DNA of 64,000 nucleotides from Aspidapion aeneum (Eukaryota; Arthropoda; Insecta; Coleoptera; Brentidae): contig OY755045.1 in the NCBI GenBank assembly GCA_963576565.1, positions 35,360,667-35,424,666 on the forward strand, in the 5' to 3' direction. Numbering within the stretch: position 1 is the stretch's first letter; each line of letters starts with the position of its first letter. This document shows, one piece after another, positions 9,993 to 22,177 of this stretch. The notes under the pieces were generated by a model. The model did no database searches and was not told the DNA's origin. It saw only the letters and a list, made by a program, of their open reading frames with translations. The position numbers were made by a program, and so were the translations under genes.

Positions 9993-12891
9993 TTACAGTT
10001 GAGGAAATGAATAAGCCATGAATTCTGCAATGGTGTAGGGTTCTATTGCAATTATTTGAGCAAACACTTTGCTTTTAAAAATTTTTGGATTTTTTTCTTG
10101 TTGAATTGATGGTGGCAGTTTATTGAAAAATTTTACACACGCACAGCGTGGGCTGTTTCCAGTCAAGGACAATCTATGTGACGGCACATTAAGATTCAGA
10201 GTTCTCGTATTGTAGTCATGGAATGGCAAAAGATGACAGAATTGGGAGAAGTTTTTGAATAAAAACATAATGCACTCAAATATGTAAACACCAAAAAAAG
10301 TAAGGATGTTTAAAGATCTAAACTTGCTACGACAAGAATCTCGTGCCCTCATACCGAGTAAAACTCTCACCACCTTCTTTTGCAAGAGCAGCACCTCAGA
10401 GGCTCCCGGAGCACCCCCCAGAATATGACCCCATAACGCATTATGGAGTAAAAATTTGCGTAGTAAACTGTAAGCAGAGTATTTTCAGCCAGGTAATATT
10501 TTAAAACTCTTATGCAGTAACAAGCAGAATTTAGGTTCCTAGATACATGTTGGATTTAAGCATTCCAGTTGAGGTGTTGATCTATGTAGAACCCCAGAAA
10601 CTTAACAAACTCTGAAAGTTGCACATCCTGGGAAAGTAACTCAACAGTCTCAGGGTACTGATCCTGGGATTGACATGTTCTTGAACAAACAACTACTGTT
10701 TTGTCATTGTTAAGGAGGAGCCTGTTTCCACTAAACCAGCTTTCTGCCTCAGTTAGTGTATGCTTTGCAATGTTGAATAGCTGAATAAGTGCTCTGGCCC
10801 AGAAAAGTCCATTTGAATCGTCTGCGAAGTTAATCATGCTTGATGAGTCATTGTTAAAAGTTTGAGGCAAATCATTTATGTAGACAATAAATAGAAAAGG
10901 TCCAAGAACACTCCCTTGCGGGACACCTAGGTTGATGTTAATTTCGTCAGAAAAGCATTTAGACCCTTCCATTTCCAAGCAAACCTTCTGACACCTTCCT
11001 GAAGGATAAGAGCCAATCCACCTCAAAGCTGGACCCCGAACACCATATAACTCCATTTTCTTTAACAGAAGCTCACGATCTAAACTGTCAAAAGCTTTTG
11101 ACAAATCTAAAAAGGCTTCTAGTGTTTTGTATTTATTTTCGAGATTATTAAGAATTTTGGCCATAAAGTTGTAAGTTGCAGTTTCGACAGACCTACCCTT
11201 CAGAAAACCATGCTGACAGTTACTGATTAGTTCCTTTGAGATAAAGAAATTATTAAGCCTAGATAGCATTGCATTTTCAAATATTTTTGAACAGGAAGAA
11301 AGGAGACTTATGAGACGGTAGTTTTCGACCTTAGAAGAGTTACTCTTTTTATGCAAAGGTTTTACTATTGCCAATTTCAATGCTTGAGGGAAAAGGCCGT
11401 ATTTAAAAGAGTTATTAATTATGAAAGATAGAGGTGATAAAATTTCAGGACCTACCATTTTTAATAAGCTTGTGGAAATTTCATCAAAGCCAAAACTATG
11501 CTTATTTTTTAGTTTTTGTATGATTTTCAGTATTTCATCTTCAAATATAGGTTTTAGAAACATGCTCTCAATATTTTTTTCAATTTTAGGAGTAAAATTT
11601 TTACCACATTGGATTTTTTTAACCTCTTCAGGTGCTGCATTTGCCATAAATTTATTTATGTTATTGCAGAGCGATTTTGGATCCCCCTGTAACCCTGTTT
11701 ACTAGATTTATTTTTTGAGTTATCTTTAACTTCTTTTATTATTTGCCATGATACTTTGGTCTTATTATCTTTTTCATTTATTTTTTGTTGATAAAAAAGT
11801 TTTCGAGACTCGGTAAGTAGTGAATTGTACTTACATTTCTCTTCCTTATACACATCTTTAAACCTATGATTATTCATACTCATAGTATATAAGATGTCAA
11901 GTCTAGTTTTGCATGAGACAAGTTCTGGTGTCTGAGACCATTTGTGTTAGTTCTGCTTTGTAATAAATGTTCTTTCAGGAAAACACTGAAAAAACAAAGT
12001 CTGAAAGATGTTCATGAAAGCCTCCCACTGCAAGTCTATCTCTGCTTCACTGCAGCTATAAACAGACTCCCGCAACAAAAACTTGAAGTGCTGCTTGTTT
12101 TCTTTGATAAACAAACGTTTTTTAATAGGTTTTTTATATTTTGTAATGCAAACCTTAAATGATATTTTTTGTGCATGATGATCTGATGTATGGGGATTGA
12201 AGTTGAGAGATGTAAATTCATTTAGGTTAGTATAAATGTTGTCAATGCAAGACTTTTTGTCCCCATCTATGCGTGTGTACTGAGTAACAGAAGGAACAAT
12301 ATTAAATGAACTAAGGTATGACTTAAGAATCTCAGGCCATTTCGCTTCCTCATTGAGAATGTTTAAATTAAAATCGCCTGCCAAAAGTACTATACAATCC
12401 TTATCTACTAAATCACATAATATTTGGTCTAACTTGTTTATTAATACTTGCGGTTGTGTGGTTCGATACATTGACATAATAATTATTTTTTTGTTCGCCA
12501 TGTGAACCTCCACAGCAGCACACTCAAACACTGATTTTTCTGACAAACCAGAGATTTCACCTCTGGGTTTTGCAATTATAGTATCTCTGACATAGACAGC
12601 AGCACCACCATGCTCATTTTGATATCTACAGTAGCAAGAGATTAGATTGAAGTTCTTTATACTGTAGTTCTGGAGTTGGTCCTCTGTTTTCCAGTGTTCT
12701 GTTAAGCAGAACGAGATGCAATCTGGATGGTTGTCCAGAATTTTATGTAATGCATCAATGCTGGTTGCTATAGATTGTGTGTTTAGATGTATAACACTCA
12801 AAATTGATGCCGGGCCATACCCCTCCAATTTGGTCTGGTTGGGTGTCTCTGAAGATTCAGAAAATGGTTTAATATCACGCCGTTTGGCCAC
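9993..12891 (-). pseudogene. LINE B ORF2: APE endonuclease and reverse transcriptase, frameshifted
   Basis: Endonuclease blocks run in order: IHLNTQSI, LTEHWK, GGAAVYVR, MSMYRTT, LAGDFNLNI, SCIDNIYTN and SDHHAQ (12891-11950). The RT (11647-10556) has FGFDEISTSLLK, LALVKPLHKK-like LAIVKPLHKK, FLDLSKAFDSLD, GVPQGSVLGPFLF and the catalytic block NFADDSNG with both aspartates. The C-terminal region (10394-9993) carries the HDYNTRT...LP motif typical of CR1/Jockey-type elements. Breaks lie at about 11.9, 11.65 and 10.4-10.55 kb. Confidence 0.92.
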
Positions 12892-12896
12892 AGATC

Positions 12897-13837
12897 CTAT
12901 CTCATCACTTCACCTTTTTTTGTTTCAGGAAGTGTAATTTTGAAAGAGCTCTTGTACTTGTCTGACTTTGTTTTCATTTTCTCAACAGATACATTTTCTT
13001 CCAACTTCTCTTGTTTCAGAAAATCGAAAACTTGCTCAGGCTCTGTTTTTGGATCTAGGCCGGATAGAAAGATCGCAGACTGTTTTTGGGCCACACACAA
13101 GTTTGTTGTTGTGTTTGTGCTTGTTCCTTGTAGCGGGTCGGGCCGACCTTCCTTTCTGTTACTTCGGCGTCGTCGGTGGACCTCAGTCCAGTCTTCATCT
13201 CTGTTATGCCCTTGTCCGATTCCAGTTAGAGAATTGTTATTTTTATATTTGTGTTCAGTATTTGTTTTGTTTACATTTTTCTGTGTCATAGTTTTATTTA
13301 TGGTTGGTTGACTTGGCTGAGGGGTGTGTTCCAAATCGATCCAACTAGGAGTATTTTCGTTGGCCATTAAAGGCGTTCTGGGCAACGTTGCCGTATTGCT
13401 ATCTGACAAATTGATGATGTTGATAACTTCATTTGTTAGGGTCAGCTGTTTCTTTGTTTGTGGCGGGAAAATTCTAACCTCATTTTCTGATTTTTCCAGT
13501 TTTTCCTGCAACCTTTTGTTTTCTAGCTGCAAAAGGCGATTGTTTTCCTCCAGAAGAGAGTTCTTTTCCTCTAGAACCTTGATGACCATGTTGTAGAGGT
13601 CTTTTTGCTGTCCCCAGGACTCTTCAATGGCGTACTCTGGTACATGACGGCACCTTGCTGATTTTTGGGTCGCTGCTTGTATCAGGCAGCTCGAATGGTA
13701 CTCATTTTGACACTTTCCACATTTTATGAAGTTTTTTGTTGTTTTTTTGCAGTATTTGCACTCTTTTTCAACTTTTTCAGCGATATTTTCGCCTTTTTTT
13801 CACTAGATATTTCAGTCAAAACTTTATTGTCGGCCAT
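12897..13837 (-). pseudogene. LINE B ORF1: PHD-like zinc finger plus coiled coil, one frameshift
   Basis: The likely start is the ATG at 13837 (MADNKVLTEISSEKK). A shift at the A-run near 13794-13800 moves into the frame with a C-x2-C ... C-x2-C-x4-H-x3-C finger (CKYCKKTT, CGKCQNEYHSSC), encoded around 13695-13765. A coiled coil follows (LLEENNRLLQLENKRLQEKL) from about 13575. The C-terminal part contains basic patches (HRRRRSNRKEG) and an RRM-like FLSGLDPKTEPEQVFDFL. Such ORF1 proteins bind element RNA. It ends six bases before the ORF2 frame. Confidence 0.8.
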
Positions 13838-14890
13838 CTTGACATAACCTCAATGCTTTTCTAGATTCTAGACCAAATGCAAAAACTTTCAAAAAAGTCG
13901 TTTTTCTAACTCAAAGCTTCAAATTAATAAAAAAAGAGGTGTTTCCCATACAATATAATGCGTTTTTGTCCATCGTTTGCCCTCACTAGCCCCATCTCAC
14001 TCTGGAATCAATTTTCGAGCATGAGACTTACTGTCCGGACAACTCTATCTGTCTTCCTCTGTTAACAGCACTTTTGTCTTACTAGGTGGTCTTCATTTTT
14101 AGCAAATTTACCATAAACAAAATTTTAATATTACAAGAAAAAACGGTACTTGTCTGGTATGTTTAGCCAAATCGACTCCAGTCCGTTCATATTTCACACC
14201 CTTTTATTGGGTTTTTATTGTTGCCACTGGCTCAATAAGACTCCGAGCTGTTCACAATTTACACCCTTTTATGACTAGGCATGTTTTATACAGAATCTAA
14301 AATTCAAAAAGAAACAGTGGCGTATCATTTACACTTTTTTAATTTTTGAATAAAACTGTGTGGAGTTCCAATTTTGAAGAAATGATAAATGGTTTTGGAT
14401 TTTTGCAATTTTTTGAAAGTATTTTTTAGGTTTCTAGATTGGTACGCACCTACCTAACGAAATACATATAATATAATAAGTATAAAAGTTTTGAAAAAAA
14501 TATTTATTTTTAAGAAAAATAAGGTATGGAGTTTTCCAGCAAAAAAAGGCTTAGGAAGAGTAAAATTAAAAAATAAATTCTAATAATGATGAAGGAAAAA
14601 ATTATAGCACGCCACTGGACAGAGAAAGATAGCGCTAATTGAAGCCATCTCTGTTGCGCCTCATTTTATTCTGGCCGGATAATAGTCCATTCGTATTATA
14701 GGTCTATGCCTCTGATACGTTTTCGCGGGTCCACCCCATTTACGTATGCTAAAAGCCTCTTCTATGCACGCAACAAGTGCAGAAAATCGATTTTGATGCA
14801 TCCAACTGTCGTTAATAGAATGACGCGTAGCGGAGTTTTGTCAAGCGGTCAAGTGCGGAAATAGTAGAGAATTATTGAAATAAAGCCAGG
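13838..14890. other. AT-rich non-coding stretch; contains one dispersed-repeat copy
   Basis: No gene is seen. The first ~50 bases are probably the LINE B leader. Bases about 14715-14850 match a segment at 54450-54545: both share CTATGCACGCAACAA and, further on, GACGCGTAGCGGAGTTTTGT. Confidence 0.5.
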
Positions 14891-15340
14891 TTAGAATAGT
14901 GCCAGGCACAATTTTGACACCTTTACATTGTAATATCAGCTGTGATCTTTCAACACACGGTCTTTGTTTACTATATGAACCGGAATAAATAGTGCCTTTT
15001 TTTATTAATTGAAAATAACGACGAAAGTATTATTTATTATTATTAGTATTTCAATAAATCTCTAGTATGATAGGGACTTATTGCAATAGTGCCAGGCACT
15101 AATTGTGCCGGGCACTATATTAAGAGTTTCACATTATAAGAACAGCTGTCTTCTTTCAAAATTAGGCCTTTGTGTATTATAAGAGCCGAAAGTAATAGTG
15201 GCGCCACTATTAATGGAAAATCAACGACTGAATTTATAAATTCGACTTTGGTGTGTCAATTTTGAAAGATTAACTTTTTAATGCGAAGCTGTCAGAATAG
15301 TGCTCGGCACAATTAATGCCTGGCCTTATTGCAATTCTCC
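14891..15340. repeat. Degenerate ~200-bp tandem repeat rich in AGTGCC/GGCACT palindromes
   Basis: Two related units start at about 14893 and 15082, with a partial third at 15297. Both full units share an AATAGTGCC head, a CAGCTGT block and a TAGTGG/GCC tail in the same order. The second unit's head contains the perfect palindrome AGTGCCAGGCACT and then GTGCCGGGCAC, nested inside ATAGTGCC...GGCACTAT. Strong hairpins are expected. I cannot assign it to a known family. Confidence 0.7.
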
Positions 15341-16502
15341 TTGTTTAATGAAAAAAAAAAAATAAATATATAGGTAAGTTTTTGAACGTATATTTTAAAA
15401 ATATAAAACCAAATAAAACATAAAAAATTAAAGCTAAACATATATTATACATAAGTAGTTATAATAAATACAAAATGTACAAGAAAATGTGTACGAAATA
15501 TATACATTGTTATAATAACAATAAAATAATAGATATTTTTTAACAAAATAAAATATCGGTAAGTAAATCATATTTTAACAGACAAATGTAAAGAAGGTTA
15601 AGTATATTTAATTTGATAAAAACTTAACCCAAATATTATTTATTTTAAATTACTTACTTAACAAAAATAAAGCAACAAAAATATGCTATAGCCTTAACAA
15701 CATAGGTAAACCTAGAAGCCCTGGATACGTTTGACAGATGGTGTAAAAACTGTTAAAATGTATTTGGGCCCTCTAGGTTAACCTACCTATATACAGAATT
15801 TGAAATTTAAAAATAATACATTGTGTCTCTTTTTTCTCCAAGTCCGTTTTTATCTTACAAACTCTTCAGCAGATTCTATTATCGAACATTTCCGAGTCCT
15901 CTCCTGGCCTTTGACCGGCTTCATTTTCTGGAACAATCCACTGCTCGCTCATTAGAGCAAATGCTAGAAAAATATTTAAAAAAAAATGTAAACTTATTGC
16001 TTTATTAAAAAAATTGATTGCGCCCATGATCTAAAAGCTTTTCCCATAAAAAATACTTAATTAACAAAATTAGCACAACACGTTTTAGTGCAGTGGCTAG
16101 TGCTTAAGGCCTGTACATGCTTTAAATTCCTTTTCTTTTTGGTTATTTTTTCCTTAACTTTAAAACGTTTTCTTTTGCGTAAGCAAAAAGCAGGTTCAGG
16201 TTTTAACACTTTTCCATAAATTTATGGTCTTATTGATGACAGTCTTAACATTAATAACAGGCACGTACGCGATTTTTGGCTTTCGTTTGTTTACAGAATT
16301 TTGTGGTATGTCTGTGGATCAATAAAGGATCACATCAGATACTCTTATACATTGCAACTGCGTATTCTATAGATAGACACTCAGTGCAATACTGAGAAAT
16401 CTCTGTCTCTTGGTTTTATTTAAAAAAAAGGACAGAAATAACGGAGTGCTGCGACCGTCTCAATGGAATGTACTATAACAATATGTTTTGTCGGGCATAT
16501 AA
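15341..16502. other. AT-rich non-coding stretch
   Basis: Very A+T-rich sequence with no recognisable coding or repeat signal. The 61-codon frame at 15823-16008 has no domain and is not supported. Confidence 0.4.
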
Positions 16503-17855
16503 TTCAGGCCCTACATCCGAGATTCAAGCCATATGCTGCATTTAATGATAGAAGCAACACACTTGGCATGGATAGACATAAGACTCGCCTGAACATTTTA
16601 CGAAAGGAAACCACCCCCCCATGCCTGGCAGGGGGTGGTTCCCCCCTTAAATGTGCTTTTTGATAGTTTTTTGCTAATAACTCGAAAACAGTCAACTTTT
16701 TCAAAAATGTTCTAGAGATCATTTTTCAAGCGGATACAATTTCCTTTTTAACAATGTACCTTAGTACCCTTTAACGGCAGTGGTGCACACTCCATTAGCG
16801 TACGAAAAAAGGGGAACATTTTTTAAATATATATATCTATTTTTTGTGGTATTTTTTTTTCAAAAAATATTGTTAGTTAGCCCACATGTGTGGTTTTAAA
16901 GCTTATTTTCAAAGCTGAAGAAATTTCCTTACCAACGATGTATATCACTTCCCCCTAAAGGCAGCGGTGGATCTAGTATAGACTCACCAAAAATGGTCAA
17001 ATTTGGTATACACTTGAATCTTCATTTAAGACAACCATGTTAGAACAGTATTAATACACACACTGCGTTCAGTGAGAGAAGCAACACACTTGGAATGAAT
17101 ATACAGTATATTCCCCCGAAAATATAACGATGGGGAACCATCCGCCCACTCTTGGTGGGGGGGTGGTCCCCCCCTGAAATATATTTTTTTTTTAAATAAA
17201 AAATGTGTCAAAAAAACATTTAGGGTAGGGACCACCCCAACTGAGAGTGGGCGGATGGTTCCCCGTCGTTATATTTTCGAAACACTTTGAAGAAGGTTAA
17301 CTAGAAAAAGTCAGTTTTAAGTTATTACTAACCAAAAATAATTTTTTACTCACTCTCATTTTTATTTACTCAGTTACAAAAATGAATGTTCAAAATTTTT
17401 GTTTGATTTAAGGATTTCTACAAACACATTTATTTTTATTTCAAGGGGGCTTTTTAAAAAATATATGTTAACTTAATAAGTGTATACAATTGGCTTTTAA
17501 ACAAAAATATTTTTTCAAAAAAAAATTGTGTTAAGGATAAAAGACACCACAAAAAATATATTAAAAAAATATTTTAAAAATGTTCCAGTTTTTTAGTACG
17601 CTAATGGAATGTGCACCACTGCCGTCAGAGGTTACTAAGGTAAAAATGATCTCTAGAAGATTTTTGAAACAGTTGACTGTTTTCGAGTTATTAGCAAAAA
17701 ACTATCAAAAAGCACGTTTAAGGGGGGAAACACCCCCCTGCCAGGGGTGGGGGGTGGTTCCCTTTCGTAAAATGTTTGGGCGAGTCTTATGTCTATCCAT
17801 ACCAAGTGTGTTGCTTCTATCATTAAACGCAGTATCGGACCCCGTAGGGCCTGAA
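16503..17855. mobile_element. 1.35-kb foldback element with nested inverted repeats
   Basis: The left arm (from TTCAGGCCCTAC at 16503 to about 16866) is the reverse complement, with some substitutions, of the right arm (about 17545-17855, ending GGGCCTGAA). Inside lies a second inverted repeat, 17117-17278, with arms sharing CGAAAATATAACGA and GGGAACCATCCGCCCACTC. Each outer arm also has its own small GGAACCACC...GGTGGTTCC hairpin. A unit starting GAAGCAACACACTTGG occurs in both outer and inner arms. No transposase is present. No target duplication is obvious. Confidence 0.8.
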
Positions 17856-17887
17856 CTAATACGCAATGTGATTATTCCTTTGAAATG

Positions 17888-19595
17888 AAATGTTCGAGCG
17901 CAAATGCTACGATATAAATACACACGTAGAAGGTAGGCAGAGTTCTGAAGTATGGAAATTCATTTCTACAGTAAAAAACCCAACAAAAGAAACATCCAGA
18001 TCATCAAACCAGAACAATGGACAGAACACTATAAGGGACTGCTGCAGGAGTGGAGAACCGAATATCTGGCAGCCTCTCCGAGGAGAGACATAGAGTACAT
18101 GGAGAGGAAGTAATCATCGAAAAAGAAATGATAAGGAATAGTATTAAAAAGCTTAAATCCGGAAAAGCTAGCGGACCTGGGGGAATATATGCTGAAATGC
18201 TCAAATATGGATCAGAGAAACTACTCGAAAATCTCACATATATTATCAATCAATGCATAAACGGACATCCAGTACCTGATGATTGGAAAATTGCATTCAT
18301 ATCATAAGCTGGATTGCAACATTTACAGAGAAATTTCAGTAACCAGTACTCTAAGTAGATTGTACAATAGGATTCTTAGAGATTTAATAGAGAATGATTT
18401 TCATGAACAAGAAGAAGAAGAGCAAAGTGGGTTTCGTGCAGGCAGATCTTGTAGTGATAATGTTTTTTGTCTTAAACAAGTAATCGAGAAAAGGAGCGCC
18501 AGAAATATAGAGACTCATGTTACCTTTGTGGACGCGTGTGGACAAAAAGAATATGATACCGTTCCAGTAGAAAAATTATGGACAGTGTTAGAGCAGACTA
18601 ATATCAATCATACATACATAAAAGCGATAAAAGGACTATACAAAGGGTCAAAATCTAAAATTAAAATTGGAAATCGACTTTCAAAAGAATTCCTGGTAAC
18701 GAAAGGCTTAAGACAGGGATGTTGTATCTCTCCAACTCTTTTTAAAATATAAATCGCAGTAGCTCTAAAAAACTGGAAACGCAAAGTACACGGCATGGGA
18801 ATACAACTTAACGACCGATTTACCATATAAGCACTACAGTTTGCTGACGACCAAGTAATTGTAGCTAATGATAAAGACGACATGGAGTATATAATGAGAA
18901 AGTTAACGGAAAAATATCAAAAGTGGGGGTTAACAGTGAACGTGGACAAGACACAGTACTTATGTATTGGAAACGAATCAAGTGAATTAGAACTAAAAAA
19001 TGGACAAACAATATCTCCATGTAATGAGTATGTAGACTTGGGTGTCACATTTGATAAGACGGGAACAGACTGTAAAGAACTGGAAAAAAGAATAGTAAAA
19101 GCAAAAAAGGTTAGTGGTTGTCTTAACATTATTTTATGGAGCAGAGAGTTAAAAAAGAATGTAAAATTTAACATATATGAAACAATGGTGAAAAGCACAC
19201 TGTTGTATGGAATAGAGACTTGTCGCGTAACAGAAAAATACAAAGCAAAAATGGAAAGTGTCGAAATGGATGCAATAAGAAGATCAATGAGAATATCTAG
19301 AACAGATCATATAAGAAATGAGATCATAAAAGAAAGAATGGGAATCGAGTGAAGCATAACGGATGACATCACTAAAAGGCAACTGATGAGCGACGTACAA
19401 CGGATGAGCGACGAGAGATTACCAAAGCAGGTCCTAGAATGGCAACCAATAGGGCGCAGAAAAAGAGGGCGTCCTAAACTGGAATGGCAACAGTCAATCC
19501 AAAAATCAATGAGTCAAGAAAACCTGACGGAAGATGACTGTCAGGATCGAAGGAGGTGGAGAATAGGCGTCGGACAACGTAGAAAAACGTTCTAA
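17888..19595 (+). pseudogene. RTE-type non-LTR reverse transcriptase, 5'-truncated, with stops and frameshifts
   Basis: Coding blocks in order are an EN-RT linker (EVWKFISTVKNP), GKASGPGGIYAEMLK, SVTSTLSRLYNRIL, QSGFRAGRSC, LRQGCCISPTLF, the catalytic LQFADDQVIVA (about 18835-18870) and YVDLGVTF. The tail carries MRISRTDHIRN and RRKRGRPKLEW, the C-terminal signature of RTE-type elements. Frames change near 18300 and 18755, and an in-frame stop follows ERMGIE at about 19350. A short GTA repeat after the last stop (19601-19614) fits an RTE 3' terminus. The endonuclease is missing. Confidence 0.9.
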
Positions 19596-19662
19596 ACCGA
19601 CATAGTAGTAGTAGATTATTTCTTTTCCTTTTCACACGTAACGGTTGGGTACTTCTTTAGGT

Positions 19663-20478
19663 AATTTTTTAAAGCGAAAGGAAAAAGATACGGATAATGA
19701 ATAAGTATGGAGCTTCAAAAAAAAACAAAACAGAAAGAAATTTTAGCATGAACTGACATTCAGACAGCAAACCAAGAACCATGCTATAATTCCCAGGCAA
19801 TATAGTGATTTTTTCTCGTGAAAACTATGTTTATATTTTCCTCCTGGTTGAAATAGTGTAACTATAAGAGATTGACCAACTCATTAATAAAATTGGCTGG
19901 ATTTGTCTTCCTCTACATATTTTGAACAAAACACCAATATGAACAATCGTCTTTGTATCAACAGAACGCGACTCTAAGTAATGCACCAACAAAATAACTA
20001 ACATTTTGGGTCGAGTAATTTAGGGGCTATTCTTAAATTACATGAAGCAATAAGCATAATTTTTAAAAGCGAAAGGAAAAAGATACGGATAATGAATAAG
20101 TATGGAGCTTCAAAAAAAAAAACAAAACAGAAAGAAATTTTAGCATGAACTGACATTCAGACAGCAAACCAAGAACCATGCTATAATTCCCAGGCAATAG
20201 CACCAAAACAGGGGACATAAATATAGTGATTTTTTCTCGTGAAAACTATGTTTATATTTTCCTCCTGGTTGAAATAGTGTAACTGTAAGAGATTGACCAA
20301 CTCATTAATAAAATTGGCTGGATTTGTCTTCCTTTACCTATTTTAAACAAAAGACCAATATGAACAATCGTCTTTGTATCAACAGAACGCGACTCTAAGT
20401 AATGCACCAACAAAATAACTAACATTTTGGGTCGAGTAATTTAGGGGCTATTCTTAAATTACATGAAGCAATAAGCAC
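19663..20478. repeat. Young tandem duplication, ~395-420-bp unit, two copies
   Basis: Copy 1 (about 19663-20060) and copy 2 (about 20058-20478) run nearly identically from AAAGCGAAAGGAAAAAGATA to CATGAAGCAATAAGCA. They differ at a handful of positions. One copy has 24 extra bases at about 20200-20223, bounded by ATA on each side, which looks like a small deletion in copy 1. There is no coding potential. Confidence 0.93.
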
Positions 20479-20660
20479 CATCCATCTATCTTTAACAAGG
20501 CTGTTCCAGGATCAACAGGGATCAATTCGCCCCCGAAATGTTTAAAAAAGTGTGTTAAAAGAGATTTCTTAGCAAAACAAATAAAACAAAAAAAATACCC
20601 AATACACAAATTTTTATTAAAAAATCGCCCCCAAAATATTTTTCTGGATACTGCCATGCT
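20478..20660. repeat. Dispersed repeat, also present at 32540-32715
   Basis: Shares, in order, TTAACAAGGC/TTAGCAAGGC, GGATCAATTC, AAGTGTGTTAAAAGAGATTT and CTGGATA with 32540-32715. The latter lies inside the hAT element at 31729-33001, so this may be a fragment of a related element. Confidence 0.7.
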
Positions 20661-21174
20661 CTTTAACATTGAAAATAACATAAGGCTTTCTTTTTTATTG
20701 CGTTACGTAATTTAAGAACAAGTCCTTAATTGTTTCCAAGCTTACCTAATTATTTTAATTATGTCACCATGAAGATGATTCAATGGATGGGTTTAAACAC
20801 GTACTACAAAAAATACATACCAAAATTAACACCTTTTAGACTTTCACATTTTTCACAAAGCCTTTATCTAAAATTAAGTACAAAAAACAATTTTCCCAAA
20901 GTTATAATATCGGTAAATTCAGTATAAATGTATAAAGTGTAATATAATTTAAAAAAATTAAATTGATTGCTTCAATGCGGTTGCGAGTTAAGCTTAAATA
21001 GAGTAAAGACATAGCTCACAAGCTGTTTTTGAATATTTTCCGACAATTTTCCAAGCTTTGTATATACGCGAGTTAACAAACAGTTCTAGAACAGCTCGGT
21101 AGTTGGTTCCTGGTTCCAAGTCAAGTCGGCACTTCAAATGGTTTATTTGGCCTGGTCAGGTTAATACCTAGGCC
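20661..21174. other. Non-coding flank
   Basis: No gene or repeat recognised. The 65-codon frame at 20730-20927 has no domain support. Confidence 0.4.
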
Positions 21175-21445
21175 AATATTAGCGACGGACCGTTTGGTTA
21201 TTCGTTCTCTTCGTTTAAGTGCGAGAATCTAACAGAGAGCGTTTAACCAAGAAACGTCAAAATATCATGTGTTTTTTCATTGTTCTTTCAATCAAAGATA
21301 ACCTACTTTCATAGCAGGGTTTTTAATGGATAATATATAACAATGAAAATGCATGATTTTTTGACGTTTCTCGTTAAACGCTCTCTGTTGGATTCTCGCA
21401 TTTAAACGAAGAGAACGAATAATCAAACGGTCCGTCGCTAATATT
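21175..21445. mobile_element. 271-bp inverted-repeat element (MITE) with ~95-bp arms
   Basis: The two arms (21175-21270 and about 21350-21445) are near-perfect reverse complements. They start AATATTAGCGACGGACCG and end CGGTCCGTCGCTAATATT, and each includes AACAGAGAGCGTTTAA or its complement. The loop is AT-rich. No target duplication could be fixed because the ends are themselves palindromic. Confidence 0.9.
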
Positions 21446-22034
21446 TACCCTATGTGTGGATGTTGGCTTTTCGACATTTATAGTTAGTTAATGCGATTCG
21501 GGATAGTTGTTCGCGTCGTTTTATTAATTATTAGCTCCAACTTATTTTCCGTCACAGCTTTTTTTATTCAATAATTTGTTCTAATAACAAATAAGTAGGC
21601 AGAAGCAACTATTAAATCATTTTTCAGCAATTACATTATTTTTAATTAATTGTATAAATTTTTAAAAAAAATGTGTTCTAGAACTGGGATATTCAGTGAA
21701 CTCGTACGAATTTGCATATTGAAAGTGTTAACATAGATCGCAGTATGTACGATATATTCGTGAACTGTTTAGGTTCAATTTGGGAACTATTCAAAAGCAA
21801 CTAATTGTTTCATCTTTATCCGCAGTTACTTACAAAATGTACAAACATAAATGTGCTTGTTTGTAAAGTTATATAAAACTAAAAGTACCTACTCTGGCCT
21901 ACTTGTCGGACCTGTGGTTTACCCCCCCACTACAACTACTACCTACGTTAACCTGAACCAAATTTAATTGGATCATATTAACCAGGACCTAAAATAGATT
22001 CATTAGTAACAGCGTACATTCTATGTTAGACCTA
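21446..22034. other. Non-coding AT-rich stretch
   Basis: Nothing recognised. Confidence 0.4.
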
Positions 22035-22177
22035 ATCCACAGTTTCACTTGTTGCTGCTCACTTCTATTTCCCTCTTTCTGTAATAGGAAAAGATGGAAA
22101 TATAAATTGTATCTTTATCTCTTTCTTTTAAAGAAAGAGAGAAATAGAAGTGAGCGGCAAGAAGTGAAACTGTGGAT
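22035..22177. mobile_element. 143-bp inverted-repeat element (MITE)
   Basis: Arms of about 45 bp: ATCCACAGTTTCACTT at the left and its complement at the right, continuing through CACTTCTATTTC/GAAATAGAAGTG and a CTTTCT/AGAAAG run. There is no coding content. Confidence 0.85.

Larger units (their letters stand above)
9993..13837 (-). mobile_element. Non-LTR retrotransposon (LINE B), nearly full length, frameshifted
   Basis: This is a 3.8-kb minus-strand element with ORF1 (13837-12897), endonuclease (12891-11947), RT (about 11883-10556) and a C-terminal domain ending at 9993. ORF1 and ORF2 abut within about 6 bases, as is common in LINEs. Frameshifts separate the parts of ORF2. The combination of a PHD-like zinc finger in ORF1, the RT blocks and the C-terminal module points to the CR1/Jockey group; the exact clade is not certain. 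Confidence 0.9.

Noticed and set aside
12940..13596. Plus-strand frames of 90-123 codons
   Set aside because: They are antisense shadows of LINE B ORF1, which has a recognisable finger and coiled coil on the minus strand.
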